Program-made: the position numbers and the translations under genes | Notes under the pieces: model-generated | What the model saw: only the letters and a program-made list of their open reading frames with translations | Told to the model about the DNA's origin: nothing | Databases searched by the model: none | Part shown: in pieces, positions 25,141-33,512 of the stretch | Layout: the number at the start of each line of letters is the position of its first letter | Numbering within the stretch: position 1 is the first letter of the stretch | Source: Nostoc sp. CHAB 5844 | GTDB taxonomy: Bacteria > Cyanobacteriota > Cyanobacteriia > Cyanobacteriales > Nostocaceae | Assembly (NCBI RefSeq): GCF_020829595.1 | Contig: NZ_JAIVFW010000069.1 | Span: 1 to 36,084 of the forward strand | Direction: 5' to 3' | DNA length: 36,084 nucleotides

Positions 25141-25169
25141 AGGGTGTAAAGGTGTAAGGGTGTAAGGGG
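25141..25169. repeat. GGTGTAAG tandem repeat
   Basis: Units of GGTGTAA(A/G) repeat three times between the AI-2E and Nudix genes. It is a short tandem repeat of the kind seen elsewhere in the window. Confidence 0.65.
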
Positions 25170-25200
25170 AAAGAGTATTTTCCTCACTCGCCACTCCCTT

Positions 25201-25228
25201 GTACAGACGCGATTAATCGCGTCTGTAC
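25201..25228. repeat. Perfect 28-bp palindrome overlapping the nudix stop
   Basis: GTACAGACGCGATT is followed immediately by its exact reverse complement, with no loop. The Nudix gene ends inside it: codons for YRRD and the TAA come from the palindrome. Confidence 0.85.
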
Positions 25229-25662
25229 TCAGCACTTTGCTTGTTGATAAAATCCAGCATAATTTTTTGATGCATAGAACCCAAAGGTCGGACTTCGCCA
25301 GCTATTGCTGAGTAACAACCTCCACTGCGAATATCTTTTGCTGTCAAAAGTCCTATGTCCCAGCCTTCATTTAGCACCAGTTGATTTAAATCTACCAACA
25401 AGGGAGCCTGAAAAACATGGCGGATGACTTTTTCATCGGGATAATAGCCAAATTCTGTAAAAGTTGGCAAATTATAACCAATTTCTTCCTTAACTTCGCG
25501 TTTAACTGCTACCTCTGGCGTTTCACCAAGTTCAATATGTCCGCCAAATAAACCCCAGCAACCAGCCGCCGCAATCGTGGGGATATTGTCGCGCAGTTGC
25601 ATGAGATACTTGTTGTCTTGGTAAAGAATCGCGATCGCTACTTCTGGTAATTGGTTAGTCAT
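25213..25662 (-). CDS. Nudix hydrolase
   Basis: This 149-residue protein has the Nudix box Gx5Ex7REUxEExGU complete, GHIELGETPEVAVKREVKEE followed by IGY, within a standard fold (CWGLFGG before the box). Family members cleave nucleoside diphosphates linked to another group; the substrate here is unknown, though the MutT/NUDIX sugar- and nucleotide-type layout is plausible. The final residues YRRD and the stop are encoded by a dispersed palindrome, so the natural C-terminus has been replaced or trimmed at about residue 145. The start is ATG. It lies 18 bases downstream of the OB-fold protein on the same strand and is probably co-transcribed with it. Confidence 0.9.
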   Translation of the reverse strand: MTNQLPEVAIAILYQDNKYLMQLRDNIPTIAAAGCWGLFGGHIELGETPEVAVKREVKEEIGYNLPTFTEFGYYPDEKVIRHVFQAPLLVDLNQLVLNEGWDIGLLTAKDIRSGGCYSAIAGEVRPLGSMHQKIMLDFINKQSAEYRRD

Positions 25663-25680
25663 AAAATTTATACTTAAAAA

Positions 25681-26067
25681 TTACTCTTCTGTTATATATA
25701 CTTCACCAAAGTCTTGTCCGGCGATCGGAATACTTTGGTAGCGAACTTTACCCCTTAATACTACTTGAGTTCCCTTTTGTAGATTGCTTTGATTGGTAAT
25801 TACCCAGATTTTGCCAGTGGAGTCGCTAATTTGGTAAGCCCACTGCTTCATCAGAGGTACTTGCTTTTCTACCTTACCTTGGATATAAACGGTAGCCTGC
25901 TTACCGCGTTTGGCTTGAATTTGTTCAATTGGAGTCACATTGCTGCCAAAAATGAAATTGCTGCCTTTGATTTCAGGAAGTCGCCAAGAAGCACAACTAC
26001 AAAGTCCTGCCATTAGGAAGAAATTGCCAAGTATGCGGTAATTTGGCGATTTGTGCATTAGTTTCAT
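25681..26067 (-). CDS. Small exported OB-fold-like protein, possible lipoprotein
   Basis: This 128-residue protein has a positively charged start and a hydrophobic stretch (ILGNFFLMAGLCSCASW). Cys24 or Cys26 could be a lipidation site, but neither fits the lipobox cleanly. From about residue 55 it reads as an OB-fold: VYIQGKVEKQVPLMKQWAYQ, then DSTGKIWVITN and VVLRGKVRYQ. OB-folds of this exported kind bind oligosaccharides, nucleic acid or protein. The function is unknown. The start is ATG, with a second Met at residue 4. It is probably co-transcribed with the Nudix gene. Confidence 0.7.
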   Translation of the reverse strand: MKLMHKSPNYRILGNFFLMAGLCSCASWRLPEIKGSNFIFGSNVTPIEQIQAKRGKQATVYIQGKVEKQVPLMKQWAYQISDSTGKIWVITNQSNLQKGTQVVLRGKVRYQSIPIAGQDFGEVYITEE

Positions 26068-26317
26068 AGAAAATGGAGAGTTGGGAATGGGGAGTAGAAA
26101 AGTTTTCTACTGTTCTACTATTACCTGTTGTCTTTTGCCTGTTACTGTTCCCTATTCCCTTCTCTAAGATTTCATGGTTTTATCCGTAAGATTAGACAAG
26201 GGATCTGAGAAGATAAACAAGTATGGTCTTGTGATAGGAGAGACGCAACAGCAATCAACAGTCATCGCTACAGACAACTGAACTTTTGGACTAAAGGCGA
26301 ATCTTCTGAGAACTCTC

Positions 26318-27193
26318 ATGAAAACAACAACTGCCAAACTCCTTGATGGTAAAGCGTTAGCAGCAAAAATTCACCAACAGCTACAAACACGAATTCAGGA
26401 ATTACAAGCCAAAGTTGGCCGTCCTCCCGGTTTAGCAGTGTTAATGGTCGGCGATAACCCTGCATCTGCTACTTATGTCCGCAATAAAGAAAAAGCCTGC
26501 GTTAAGGTGGGTATTGCCTCTTTTGGTAAGTATTTTCCCAAAGAAACTAGGCAAAAAGAACTAGAAGCTGTAATTGCCGAACTCAACGAAGATAAACAAG
26601 TTGATGGTATTCTGGTGCAGCTACCCTTACCTGACCACTTGGATGCTGTGAGTTTGTTACATCAAATACATCCAGACAAAGATGTTGATGGACTGCACCC
26701 AGTCAATTTAGGGCGACTTGTACGCGGGGAAAGTGGGTTACGCAGTTGTACGCCTGCGGGTGTGATGCATCTGCTGGCAGAATATAACATTCCTTTGCGA
26801 GGGAAAAATGCGGTAGTTGTAGGGCGGAGTATTTTAGTAGGGAAACCAATGGCCTTGATGCTACTAGAAGCTGATGCTACTGTCACTATTGCCCACTCGC
26901 GATCGCAAAATCTAGCTAACATCACCAAGAATGCCGATATTCTCATCGCCGCTGTAGGTCGTCCAGGACTCATTACCGCTGACATGGTAAAACAGGGTGC
27001 GATCGTGGTAGATGTGGGGATGAACCGCGTCACAGATGCCAATGGCAATAGTCGCTTAGTCGGCGATGTCGATTTGGCATCAATTGCTGGTGTGGCAGAA
27101 TATTTCACCCCAGTTCCTGGTGGTGTCGGCCCGATGACCGTTGCCATATTGTTGCAAAACACCTTTACCAGCTATTTGCGCTCTACAAACTAG
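26318..27193 (+). CDS. folD: Methylenetetrahydrofolate dehydrogenase / cyclohydrolase
   Basis: This bifunctional 291-residue cytosolic enzyme oxidises 5,10-methylene-THF with NADP+ and hydrolyses the methenyl form to 10-formyl-THF, supplying formyl groups for purines and initiator tRNA. It has the substrate-site [12 protein letters not shown] (Tyr and catalytic Lys of YxxxK), [24 protein letters not shown], and the Rossmann NADP site [17 protein letters not shown]. The C-terminal signature [15 protein letters not shown] is intact. Length is typical. It is followed by crtE 129 bases later; the order folD-crtE-PAP2-like is one I recall from other cyanobacteria. Confidence 0.97.
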   Translation: MKTTTAKLLDGKALAAKIHQQLQTRIQELQAKVGRPPGLAVLMVGDNPASATYVRNKEKACVKVGIASFGKYFPKETRQKELEAVIAELNEDKQVDGILVQLPLPDHLDAVSLLHQIHPDKDVDGLHPVNLGRLVRGESGLRSCTPAGVMHLLAEYNIPLRGKNAVVVGRSILVGKPMALMLLEADATVTIAHSRSQNLANITKNADILIAAVGRPGLITADMVKQGAIVVDVGMNRVTDANGNSRLVGDVDLASIAGVAEYFTPVPGGVGPMTVAILLQNTFTSYLRSTN

Positions 27194-27322
27194 TCAGAAG
27201 TTATGAGTTATGAATTTTTTACTCCTGATTCATCCCGCATAACTTTTCAGCGCCAAAGCCCCGTAAAATTGTGACGTATACGACAAACAGCCAAAAGCCA
27301 AAAATTGAAGGAATTATTAAGA

Positions 27323-28252
27323 ATGGTAGCAGCTGATAACCTTCAGAAGATGCCAGAAACAGCAACCTTTAACCTGGCAGCTTATCTTAAAGAACGCCAA
27401 AAACTTTGTGATACTGCTCTGGATAAATCTATGCCTGTTATTTATCCAGAAAAAATTTACGAATCAATGCGCTACTCGCTACTAGCTGGAGGTAAGCGAG
27501 TACGTCCCATTCTCTGCCTTGCTACCTGTGAAATGATGGGCGGCACTATCGAAATAGCCATGCCTACAGCTTGTGCCGTAGAAATGATTCACACAATGTC
27601 ATTAATTCATGATGACTTGCCAGCTATGGACAATGACGATTATCGTCGTGGTAGATTGACGAATCACAAAGTCTATGGCGACGATATTGCCATTTTGGCT
27701 GGAGATGGTTTATTAGCCTTCGCATTTGAATTCGTTGCCACTCAAACACCTGAGAGCGTTCCTAGAGACAAAGTTTTGCAGGTAGTTGCTCGCTTAGGCA
27801 GAGCGCTGGGAGCAGCGGGTTTAGTAGGTGGTCAAGTAGTAGATTTGGAATCAGAAGGTAAGTCTGATATTTCTCTCGAAACCCTGAATTTTATTCATAA
27901 CCATAAAACAGCCGCCCTGCTGGAAGCTTGTGTCGTTTGTGGCGGTATTTTGGCAGGAGCATCAGCAGAAGATGTACAAAGACTGACTCGCTACTCACAA
28001 AACATTGGTCTAGCATTCCAAATTATTGATGATATTTTGGATGTGACTGCGACTCAAGAACAATTAGGCAAAACTGCTGGTAAAGACCTCTTAGCTAAGA
28101 AAGTTACCTATCCTAGCCTGTGGGGAATTGAGGAATCACGCGCTAAAGCTCAACAGCTAGTAGAGTCAGCCTGTGCAGAGTTAGAACCTTATGGCAACCT
28201 TGCACAACCACTCCAAGCAATAGCGTACTTTATCGTGAATCGCAATAACTAG
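27323..28252 (+). CDS. crtE: Geranylgeranyl diphosphate synthase
   Basis: This enzyme condenses isopentenyl diphosphate with allylic diphosphates to C20, the precursor of carotenoids, phytyl chains and quinone tails. Both aspartate-rich motifs are present: [13 protein letters not shown] (first, DDxxxxD) and FQIIDDILD (second, DDxxD). [11 protein letters not shown] and the [13 protein letters not shown] helix are also present. ATG 27323 is chosen over TTG 27305 because GAAGGA at 27307-27312 sits 10 bases before it; homologs also begin near here as far as I recall. Length, 309 residues, is normal. The divergent-PAP2 gene follows after 260 bases. Confidence 0.94.
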   Translation: MVAADNLQKMPETATFNLAAYLKERQKLCDTALDKSMPVIYPEKIYESMRYSLLAGGKRVRPILCLATCEMMGGTIEIAMPTACAVEMIHTMSLIHDDLPAMDNDDYRRGRLTNHKVYGDDIAILAGDGLLAFAFEFVATQTPESVPRDKVLQVVARLGRALGAAGLVGGQVVDLESEGKSDISLETLNFIHNHKTAALLEACVVCGGILAGASAEDVQRLTRYSQNIGLAFQIIDDILDVTATQEQLGKTAGKDLLAKKVTYPSLWGIEESRAKAQQLVESACAELEPYGNLAQPLQAIAYFIVNRNN

Positions 28253-28513
28253 GACACACCAATTTGGATTTTAAATTTTGGAGCCACTGCCTTGTGGTGA
28301 ATCAGCGTTACAAGAAGGTGAGTCACTCCTGGGTGGCTATTATGCAAAAGTTAGATTCATAGTCTTTACTAACAGGCTACTCCAAAAACCTCAAACAATA
28401 TTGAGTGTAACAATTTGGTATCAGTTCCCTTTGAGATTGAGAATTTTAGGTTGCATCGAATTTTTACTGACAAAATAATTAATACTAATCTTAACTAACT
28501 GAACCAAAACACC

Positions 28514-28969
28514 ATGCAGGACATAGCCGATATTTTAGACAACCGGGTGCTGCTGGTAGCGCTGGTAGCTTGTTTCATTGCTCAAGCATTGAAACTCATT
28601 ATCGAGATAGTCAAAAATCAAAAACTGAATGTGCGTGTTTTAGTGACGACTGGAGGTATGCCCAGCGCTCATTCGGCTCTAGTGACAGCACTAGCAGCTG
28701 GTATAGGGCAAACTGTTGGTTGGGCATCGCCTGAGTTCGCCTTAGCTACAGTGTTTGCTATTATCGTGATGTACGATGCAGCCGGAGTTCGTCAAGCTGC
28801 GGGTAAGCAAGCTCGAATACTCAATCAAATGATTGCTGAATTATTTGATGAAAAGCACGAGTTTAGCCAAGACCGCCTCAAGGAATTACTGGGACACACC
28901 CCAGTACAAGTAATAGCTGGGTCAGCTTTGGGGATCACTATTTACTGGTTAGCAAGGGCGGCTTATTAG
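28514..28969 (+). CDS. Divergent PAP2-family membrane protein
   Basis: This 151-residue protein has three to four membrane helices and the acid-phosphatase-like signature GGMPSAHSALVTALAAGIG, then FAIIVMYDAAGVRQAAGKQA and HTPVQVIAGSALGI. The family (YuiD type) is related to PAP2 phosphatases but lacks part of the catalytic set. It may act on isoprenoid or lipid phosphates, which would fit its position after crtE; this is inference. The stop TAG falls in the TTAGTCAA edge of a dispersed repeat. The start is ATG. Confidence 0.88.
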   Translation: MQDIADILDNRVLLVALVACFIAQALKLIIEIVKNQKLNVRVLVTTGGMPSAHSALVTALAAGIGQTVGWASPEFALATVFAIIVMYDAAGVRQAAGKQARILNQMIAELFDEKHEFSQDRLKELLGHTPVQVIAGSALGITIYWLARAAY

Positions 28970-29012
28970 TCAAGTGAAGTATGAAGTATGAAGTGTGAAG
29001 TATGAAATATCA
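28967..29012 (+). repeat. TAGTCAA + GAAGTAT heptamer repeat
   Basis: TAGTCAAGTGAAGTATGAAG is followed by further GAAGTAT/GAAGTGT units. It begins exactly at the stop codon of the PAP2-like gene. Confidence 0.75.
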
Positions 29013-29055
29013 GATTTTATCCTTGAGCCTTTACACTTCAGACTTGTTGAACTAG

Positions 29056-29709
29056 CTACTGGACTTTTACAGCTGAACGCAGTAACACTACTTTGCGACT
29101 ATCGACGAGGATGGCGAAGAAACCGCGCTCGTTGAGTTTCTGTAGTGTGTTATATGCCTGTTGTTGGTTGGTAGTATGAGTTGCCAACAAGTAGGGGCGC
29201 TGTCCATAAGAGGCAAAACCTACGTTACCTCCCACAACTTGTTGCACGCTATTTGCTAGTTCTGGACGGTTAAAATAATCTACGAGTACGGCGTAACCCT
29301 GTCCTAATGGTTGGGGATTATAGCTAACTGTTGGTACTGTTGCTGCTTGTTGAGTAACTTCGGCAGGCCGTGTAGTGATGATGGCAGACAACCCAACAAT
29401 ATTGTTAATATACCTTGCCCAACGATTAGCATCTTCTATTTTATTAAAACCACCTATCCGCGTTACTCTATCGGTGAGATATTGGCAGGTAGTAGTAGAA
29501 ATCTCATTTGGCAAAGCATTGCGTAATTGCCTTTGATATTCTGCTGTGGGGCTAATTACTAGTAACAAATACTCCCCAGGATTTGGCGGTTGGCAGACAG
29601 GAATTTTTTGTTGAGCGTTGACAGAAATTGTAGTATTGATTAAACCTGCGATCGCTATTACCAATGCACTGGATACAGTCTCAAACCTCTGCACAAAATT
29701 GGGATGCAT
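29056..29709 (-). CDS. Secreted SPOR-like protein of unknown function
   Basis: This 217-residue protein has a signal peptide at about 1-33 (ending SVNAQQ). Two similar modules follow: YLLLVISPTAEYQRQLRNAL ... IGGFNKIEDANRWARYINN, and YAVLVDYFNRPELANSVQQV ... THTTNQQQAYNTLQKLNERG. Each looks like a SPOR domain (beta-alpha-beta, binds peptidoglycan denuded of stem peptides), with a proline/glutamine linker between them. This is a fold inference, not a match. A lone cysteine pair (VCQPP, TTCQY) may form a disulfide. The role may be in envelope organisation or division. The start is ATG. Confidence 0.7.
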   Translation of the reverse strand: MHPNFVQRFETVSSALVIAIAGLINTTISVNAQQKIPVCQPPNPGEYLLLVISPTAEYQRQLRNALPNEISTTTCQYLTDRVTRIGGFNKIEDANRWARYINNIVGLSAIITTRPAEVTQQAATVPTVSYNPQPLGQGYAVLVDYFNRPELANSVQQVVGGNVGFASYGQRPYLLATHTTNQQQAYNTLQKLNERGFFAILVDSRKVVLLRSAVKVQ

Positions 29710-29828
29710 AAGCTAGATTTTTTTTTAAATTTAATTTTATTATTTGTCAATAAAAAGTCTGAAGTCTAAAGGATGAAGGCTGAAAAAATCTTTACATACC
29801 AAGTTCTTGTGGTCAAGGTAATTTTATT

Positions 29829-29868
29829 TCATACTTCATACTTCATACTTCATACTTTAGTTGACTAG
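29829..29868 (-). repeat. CTTCATA heptamer repeat with TAGTCAAC edge
   Basis: Four units of CATACTT(T/C) run into TTTAGTTGACTAG. The stop codon of ycf54 (minus strand TAG) is the edge of the repeat. Confidence 0.75.
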
Positions 29869-30200
29869 GAAACACTAGCAAGAGATGCTAAAGGATCAGG
29901 AATTGTTACAGAAGGCGCATGAAATTCTCCTGTAATTACGTATTCCAATCGCAGTTTCAGCCAAGTAATAAATTGAGGATTTGTAGAAATAATTGCAGCT
30001 GCGGGTTTCGGACACTTAGCTTGAACTTCTGCCATTTCCGGCGCTTCTAAAAAGGCTGGTTGTTGAACTAACCAAAAATCAATTTGTTTTTCATTTTCAT
30101 GATAATGACGAGTGCGTTCTTTCAGCACTTCCTCTAGAGGTTCTTCTTGTACTAGAAAGCGTTGGCTGGCTAAAACGTAATAATATGTTTGCATTTTCAT
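29865..30200 (-). CDS. ycf54: Ycf54, Mg-protoporphyrin monomethyl ester cyclase factor
   Basis: This 111-residue protein matches Ycf54 (DUF2488) throughout: TYYYVLASQRFLVQEEPLEE, QIDFWLVQQPAFLEAPEMAE, AAIISTNPQFITWLKLRLEY, VITGEFHAPSVTIPDPLASL. Ycf54 binds and stabilises the oxidative cyclase (AcsF/CycI) that forms ring E of chlorophyll; in mutants of other cyanobacteria the substrate accumulates. The conserved Tyr, Trp and GEF motifs are present. The start is ATG at 30200; a second Met at codon 3 is also possible. Its stop is supplied by a dispersed repeat. The cyclase gene is not in the window. Confidence 0.94.
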   Translation of the reverse strand: MKMQTYYYVLASQRFLVQEEPLEEVLKERTRHYHENEKQIDFWLVQQPAFLEAPEMAEVQAKCPKPAAAIISTNPQFITWLKLRLEYVITGEFHAPSVTIPDPLASLASVS

Positions 30201-30256
30201 CCTTGGGTTACTAATGGGTTAAATAAGGTACAGAATTAAAACTGTACCCTATTTAA

Positions 30257-30976
30257 CTAACTCTTACGGAATTTTTGGAACCAAGAACTGAAGGGACAAC
30301 TACTTCCTTTAGTTTCACTATTTGTCTGTTTGCCACCAGCTGTAAGTTTCTCTAAAAACAGGGTGTTGTCAAAATAGTGTTCTACGGAAATAATCTTTAA
30401 ATCATCGGTGACACGAGCAATGCTCATACCGACAATTTCAACTGTCTCTCCAGTTGGTGCATAGCCTTTATATGCACCTTTAAAATGTCCCCAGTGTCGC
30501 CACTTGAATGCTACGTTTGGTGGACTTGAGAACACTTCCAGCACTTCCCAAGGAAAGCCTTGGGGAAATGTTGTATGGAAGATTTTGGCTGATGATTCAA
30601 AGCTTTCTTCGGAGGCTTTGTAATGTGCAGAATCAGCCATAAATAAATTGTAAGTACCTTGGTTGCCTAACTCTGCTGCTGTGTACTCAGTCCCACCATT
30701 GGTACTAACACGAAACTTGTCATTGACAATCGATAACCACTGCTGTGGGTTAGATTTGAATGATACCTCCATCTCGAAGGTTCTTACCAAGTTTTGAACG
30801 ATCGCTTCTAATGATCCTTCCATGTGATTACATAAACTCTCTTTGGCAAGATTTTCTTTAGAGCGAGAATAATCAGGAGGTGTTTGATAGCGCCACTCAA
30901 CATTAGTGCTGGCGGCGATAACTTGATCCCTATCTTGTACCCAAGGCGGCAGGTTTTGAGATTGTGTTGAGGTCAT
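30257..30976 (-). CDS. SnoaL-like (NTF2-fold) protein
   Basis: About 239 residues from ATG 30976. The core is a cone-shaped NTF2-like fold typical of SnoaL polyketide cyclases: FEMEVSFKSNPQQWLSI, then FKWRHWGHFKGAYKGYAPTG and VEIVGMSIARVTDDLKIISVEHYFDN, the usual final strands. No cyclase function is implied; many such proteins are uncharacterised. A short Ser/Cys-rich tail (SSCPFSSW) follows. An in-frame TTG at 31006 would add ten residues but ATG is preferred; no good ribosome-binding site was seen for either. It lies just upstream of ycf54 on the same strand. Confidence 0.75.
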   Translation of the reverse strand: MTSTQSQNLPPWVQDRDQVIAASTNVEWRYQTPPDYSRSKENLAKESLCNHMEGSLEAIVQNLVRTFEMEVSFKSNPQQWLSIVNDKFRVSTNGGTEYTAAELGNQGTYNLFMADSAHYKASEESFESSAKIFHTTFPQGFPWEVLEVFSSPPNVAFKWRHWGHFKGAYKGYAPTGETVEIVGMSIARVTDDLKIISVEHYFDNTLFLEKLTAGGKQTNSETKGSSCPFSSWFQKFRKS

Positions 30977-31040
30977 AAAAGTCTTAGTTGAAAATTTACC
31001 CAACAAAGGCTGAAGGTTGAAGATTCAAGGCTGAAAACAC

Positions 31041-31195
31041 TAATTTCATACTTCAGACTAGCCTGCGGCAAGCCGCTTTGCGTCTACACACTTCATACTT
31101 TTTTCTGGATTTCGCAGTTACAACCCCACTGTTGTTGAAGTTTAAAGCTGAAACATTCATTTCATACTTCAGACTTCACACTTCATACTTTTGTA
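31041..31195 (-). repeat. Composite repeat: GAAGTAT heptamers around a GCCTGCGGCAAG element
   Basis: Heptamer tracts at 31047-31058, 31090-31100 and 31160-31191 bracket GCCTGCGGCAAGCCGC (31061-31076) plus TTTGCGTCTAC, another abundant Nostoc intergenic repeat. The last tract overlaps the 3' end of pdxJ. Confidence 0.65.
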
Positions 31196-31901
31196 TGGCT
31201 TGTTTCATCTCCCGGACTGCTCTTTCTATCCCGACTAAAGCTGCCCGACTGATGATAGTATGACCGATGTTGAGTTCTTCCATTCCTGGAAGCGCGGCAA
31301 CAGGGTGAACATTCCAGTAGGTAAGTCCATGACCAGCATTCACCCGCAGTCCAGCTTTAATTGCTTGTTCGCACCCTGTAGCCAACACAGCTAATTCTTT
31401 TTGGCGACTGGTTTCATCGTGAGCTTCAGCATACTGGCCAGTATGCAATTCAATAAACTTTGCACGTACCTTGACAGATGCTTCAATTTGTGCTGGTACG
31501 GCATCGATAAACAAACTAACAGGAATGCCAGCGCTTTGCAATTTATCGACAATTTCTCCTATTCTAGCAATTTGCCCAACGATATCGAGTCCGCCTTCTG
31601 TGGTGACTTCTTCGCGTTTTTCTGGGACTAAAGTCACATAATCTGGTTTAATGTCAAGTGCGATCGCCAGCATTTCATCTGTAGCGGCCATTTCTAAATT
31701 AAGATGCGTTCTCACTGTTTGCCGCAATAACCGCACATCTCGGTCTTGAATATGCCGTCTGTCTTCCCGTAAATGTACAGTAATACCATCTGCACCCCCT
31801 AATTCTGCCAGCACAGCTGCCGCCACGGGGTCTGGTTCCACCGCCCGCCGCGCTTGTCGGATGGTGGCGATATGGTCAATGTTAACTCCGAGTGTAGGCA
31901 A
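31176..31901 (-). CDS. pdxJ: Pyridoxine 5'-phosphate synthase
   Basis: This enzyme condenses 3-amino-2-oxopropyl phosphate with 1-deoxyxylulose 5-phosphate to pyridoxine 5'-phosphate in the DXP-dependent vitamin B6 route. It is a TIM barrel of 241 residues. Landmarks are [84 protein letters not shown] and [15 protein letters not shown]. The start is TTG (31901) since LGVNIDH follows at the usual spacing and no ATG is near. The last residues, KYEV, and the TGA are written in the GAAGTAT heptamer repeat, so the original C-terminus was probably replaced. Confidence 0.96.
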   Translation of the reverse strand: MPTLGVNIDHIATIRQARRAVEPDPVAAAVLAELGGADGITVHLREDRRHIQDRDVRLLRQTVRTHLNLEMAATDEMLAIALDIKPDYVTLVPEKREEVTTEGGLDIVGQIARIGEIVDKLQSAGIPVSLFIDAVPAQIEASVKVRAKFIELHTGQYAEAHDETSRQKELAVLATGCEQAIKAGLRVNAGHGLTYWNVHPVAALPGMEELNIGHTIISRAALVGIERAVREMKQAIQKYEV

Positions 31902-32048
31902 CCCTAGTCTCCCAATTCACAGTCCTCCGAACTTGATTTTACCGGAAATTATGTGAGTCTTTCGATGGCACAAGCAAGACAATGCCGATATTGTATATCA
32001 AACTACTTTCCATTCCCTAATGCCCTTGGTTTAGAAAGGCTGCTGCAC

Positions 32049-32075
32049 TAGCCTCTAGCCTCTAGTCCCTAGTCT
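32049..32075 (-). repeat. CTAGAGG heptamer repeat overlapping the dcm-type gene end
   Basis: On the minus strand, CTAGGGA-CTAGAGG-CTAGAGG-CTAG units run across the stop codon. The last six residues, RLGTRG, and the TAG are encoded by it. Confidence 0.7.
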
Positions 32076-33212
32076 GTTAAGTGCAATCTTATTTAAATAA
32101 GGTATGAGTGCAGAACCAATACATTCTGCTAAACGTGGTGGTACAGCATTACCTATTTGCCACATAGCTTTTTTCATAGTGCCTGCAAAAATAAATGAAT
32201 CAGGAAATGTTTGTAATCTTGCCATTTCGCGGGCTGAAATTACCCGATTTAAATAAGGGTGAATATGAGTACCACCATGATTTTCTTTAACAGTCATACT
32301 TGGCTTACCAGGATATTGTCGCTTGAAAGCATCGACATATTTCTCATATAAAGAACCACCAGGAGGTACTTGAGCAATACGCTGCATATACTCTGCTGAG
32401 TGCCTAGTCCATTGATGATTAATTTCTGGGATTGGAGTATATTCTGGTAAGTCAGAAATAGCTGATTCAATAGGTTTATATTCTTCTGGTAATAACTGAG
32501 CTTTAGGATAGGGATTTGGCATTCCGAATCTGTTAGCAATAAAGATTGCTCTTGGTCTAATTTGTGGCACTCCATAATCAGCAGATTCTAGAATTGTTAC
32601 AGAAACATTAGCATAACCAATAGAATTAAAAGCTTCAATAATTGCTTGCTTAACCTTCCCATTTTGAATAGTCAGAATTCCTGGTACATTTTCCATGACT
32701 ACATACCACGGACGTATTTCTGATACTACTCGCACAAATTCATAAAATAAACGATTTCGTGGGTCTTTGGGGTCACGTTTACCTGCAACGGAAAACCCTT
32801 GGCAAGGAGGCCCACCAACAACAATATTTACTTCAGCAAAGCCGATTTCTTGCAACCAACTTTTTGGCTCAAAATCTTCAATACCTCCGCAAAAATGATG
32901 ACACTGAGGAAAATTTTTTTGATGTGTAGCCGAAGCAATTGGATTAATTTCTACACTAGCTAAAGCTTGGAATCCAGACTGTACTAATCCTTGTGTAATT
33001 CCTCCCGCACCACAGAACAAATCTACAAAATTATATTGAGATGCTGGTATTAGTGGATTATCGACATCAATAAATGTTTTATAGGGATCATTGTCATTTT
33101 TCTCTAGTTCACGTTTAATACGTTCATATCGTCCTAACTTTGGAGTTTTTGGTTTTTTGTGAGGATTAAGGCTTTCATCGTTTGAAAAAAAAGAAAGTTG
33201 TGTGCCTTGCAT
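32055..33212 (-). CDS. DNA cytosine-5 methyltransferase, apparently solitary
   Basis: The catalytic motifs occur in the canonical order: FVDLFCGAGGITQG (I), GGPPCQGFS with the nucleophilic Cys (IV), MENVPG (VI), QIRPRAIFIA (VIII), then RLQTFPDSFIFAG (IX) and GNAVPP (X). A charged N-terminal extension (about 60 residues) precedes motif I. The region between VIII and IX, the target-recognition segment, is fairly short. Translation probably starts at ATG 33212 (MQGTQLSFF); an in-frame ATG at 33269 adds 19 hydrophobic residues that look non-native. No restriction endonuclease gene is adjacent, so it may be an orphan epigenetic enzyme. The target is unknown; given the HIP1 density, CGATCG is a testable guess. 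Confidence 0.93.
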   Translation of the reverse strand: MQGTQLSFFSNDESLNPHKKPKTPKLGRYERIKRELEKNDNDPYKTFIDVDNPLIPASQYNFVDLFCGAGGITQGLVQSGFQALASVEINPIASATHQKNFPQCHHFCGGIEDFEPKSWLQEIGFAEVNIVVGGPPCQGFSVAGKRDPKDPRNRLFYEFVRVVSEIRPWYVVMENVPGILTIQNGKVKQAIIEAFNSIGYANVSVTILESADYGVPQIRPRAIFIANRFGMPNPYPKAQLLPEEYKPIESAISDLPEYTPIPEINHQWTRHSAEYMQRIAQVPPGGSLYEKYVDAFKRQYPGKPSMTVKENHGGTHIHPYLNRVISAREMARLQTFPDSFIFAGTMKKAMWQIGNAVPPRLAECIGSALIPYLNKIALNRLGTRG

Positions 33213-33421
33213 TTGATGCTTGATTATTAACAATTGTGTCAGTAAAAAATATCGTCTACAATATATCAAATTTTATCCAGTCACTCAATCAAAGCACTAA
33301 CTTTATATAAAATCATTAACAATAAATTTCTATAAATTAACTTAAAATGCTTGAAAAAACATAAAACCTAATCTAGGAGTACTAGACATTAGTGAAGCAC
33401 ACACTTTAGATTGGCAATATA

Positions 33422-33466
33422 GGAATGCGATCGCCTTTAATGATGATGTAGTTTAAGAGCGATCGC
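33422..33466. repeat. HIP1 hairpin, left of the Uma2 gene
   Basis: Two GCGATCGC octamers (33427-33434, 33459-33466) make a 9-bp stem with flanking T/A. The lead-in GGAATGCGATCGC is identical to that at 34241. Confidence 0.6.
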
Positions 33467-33512
33467 ACTCTCATGCTTTACAATAATATTTATACCGATT
33501 GTCAGAGGCGAT

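Noticed and set aside
26200-26317. Folate or glycine riboswitch before folD
   Set aside because: GGAGAG appears, but the other conserved elements of either class are not recognisable.
26662-27162. 166-residue ORF antisense to folD
   Set aside because: It lies wholly inside a highly conserved gene on the other strand.
28278-28478. 66-residue ORF between crtE and the PAP2-like gene
   Set aside because: Its first part covers sequence like a degenerate GCCACTGC-type repeat; the rest has no coding character.
18248-31195. CRISPR array
   Set aside because: The regular repeats are 7-8 bp tandem units without spacers of constant length, and no cas genes are present.
31078-31263. 61-residue ORF over the pdxJ 3' end
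   Set aside because: It is made of heptamer repeat sequence and overlaps pdxJ antisense.
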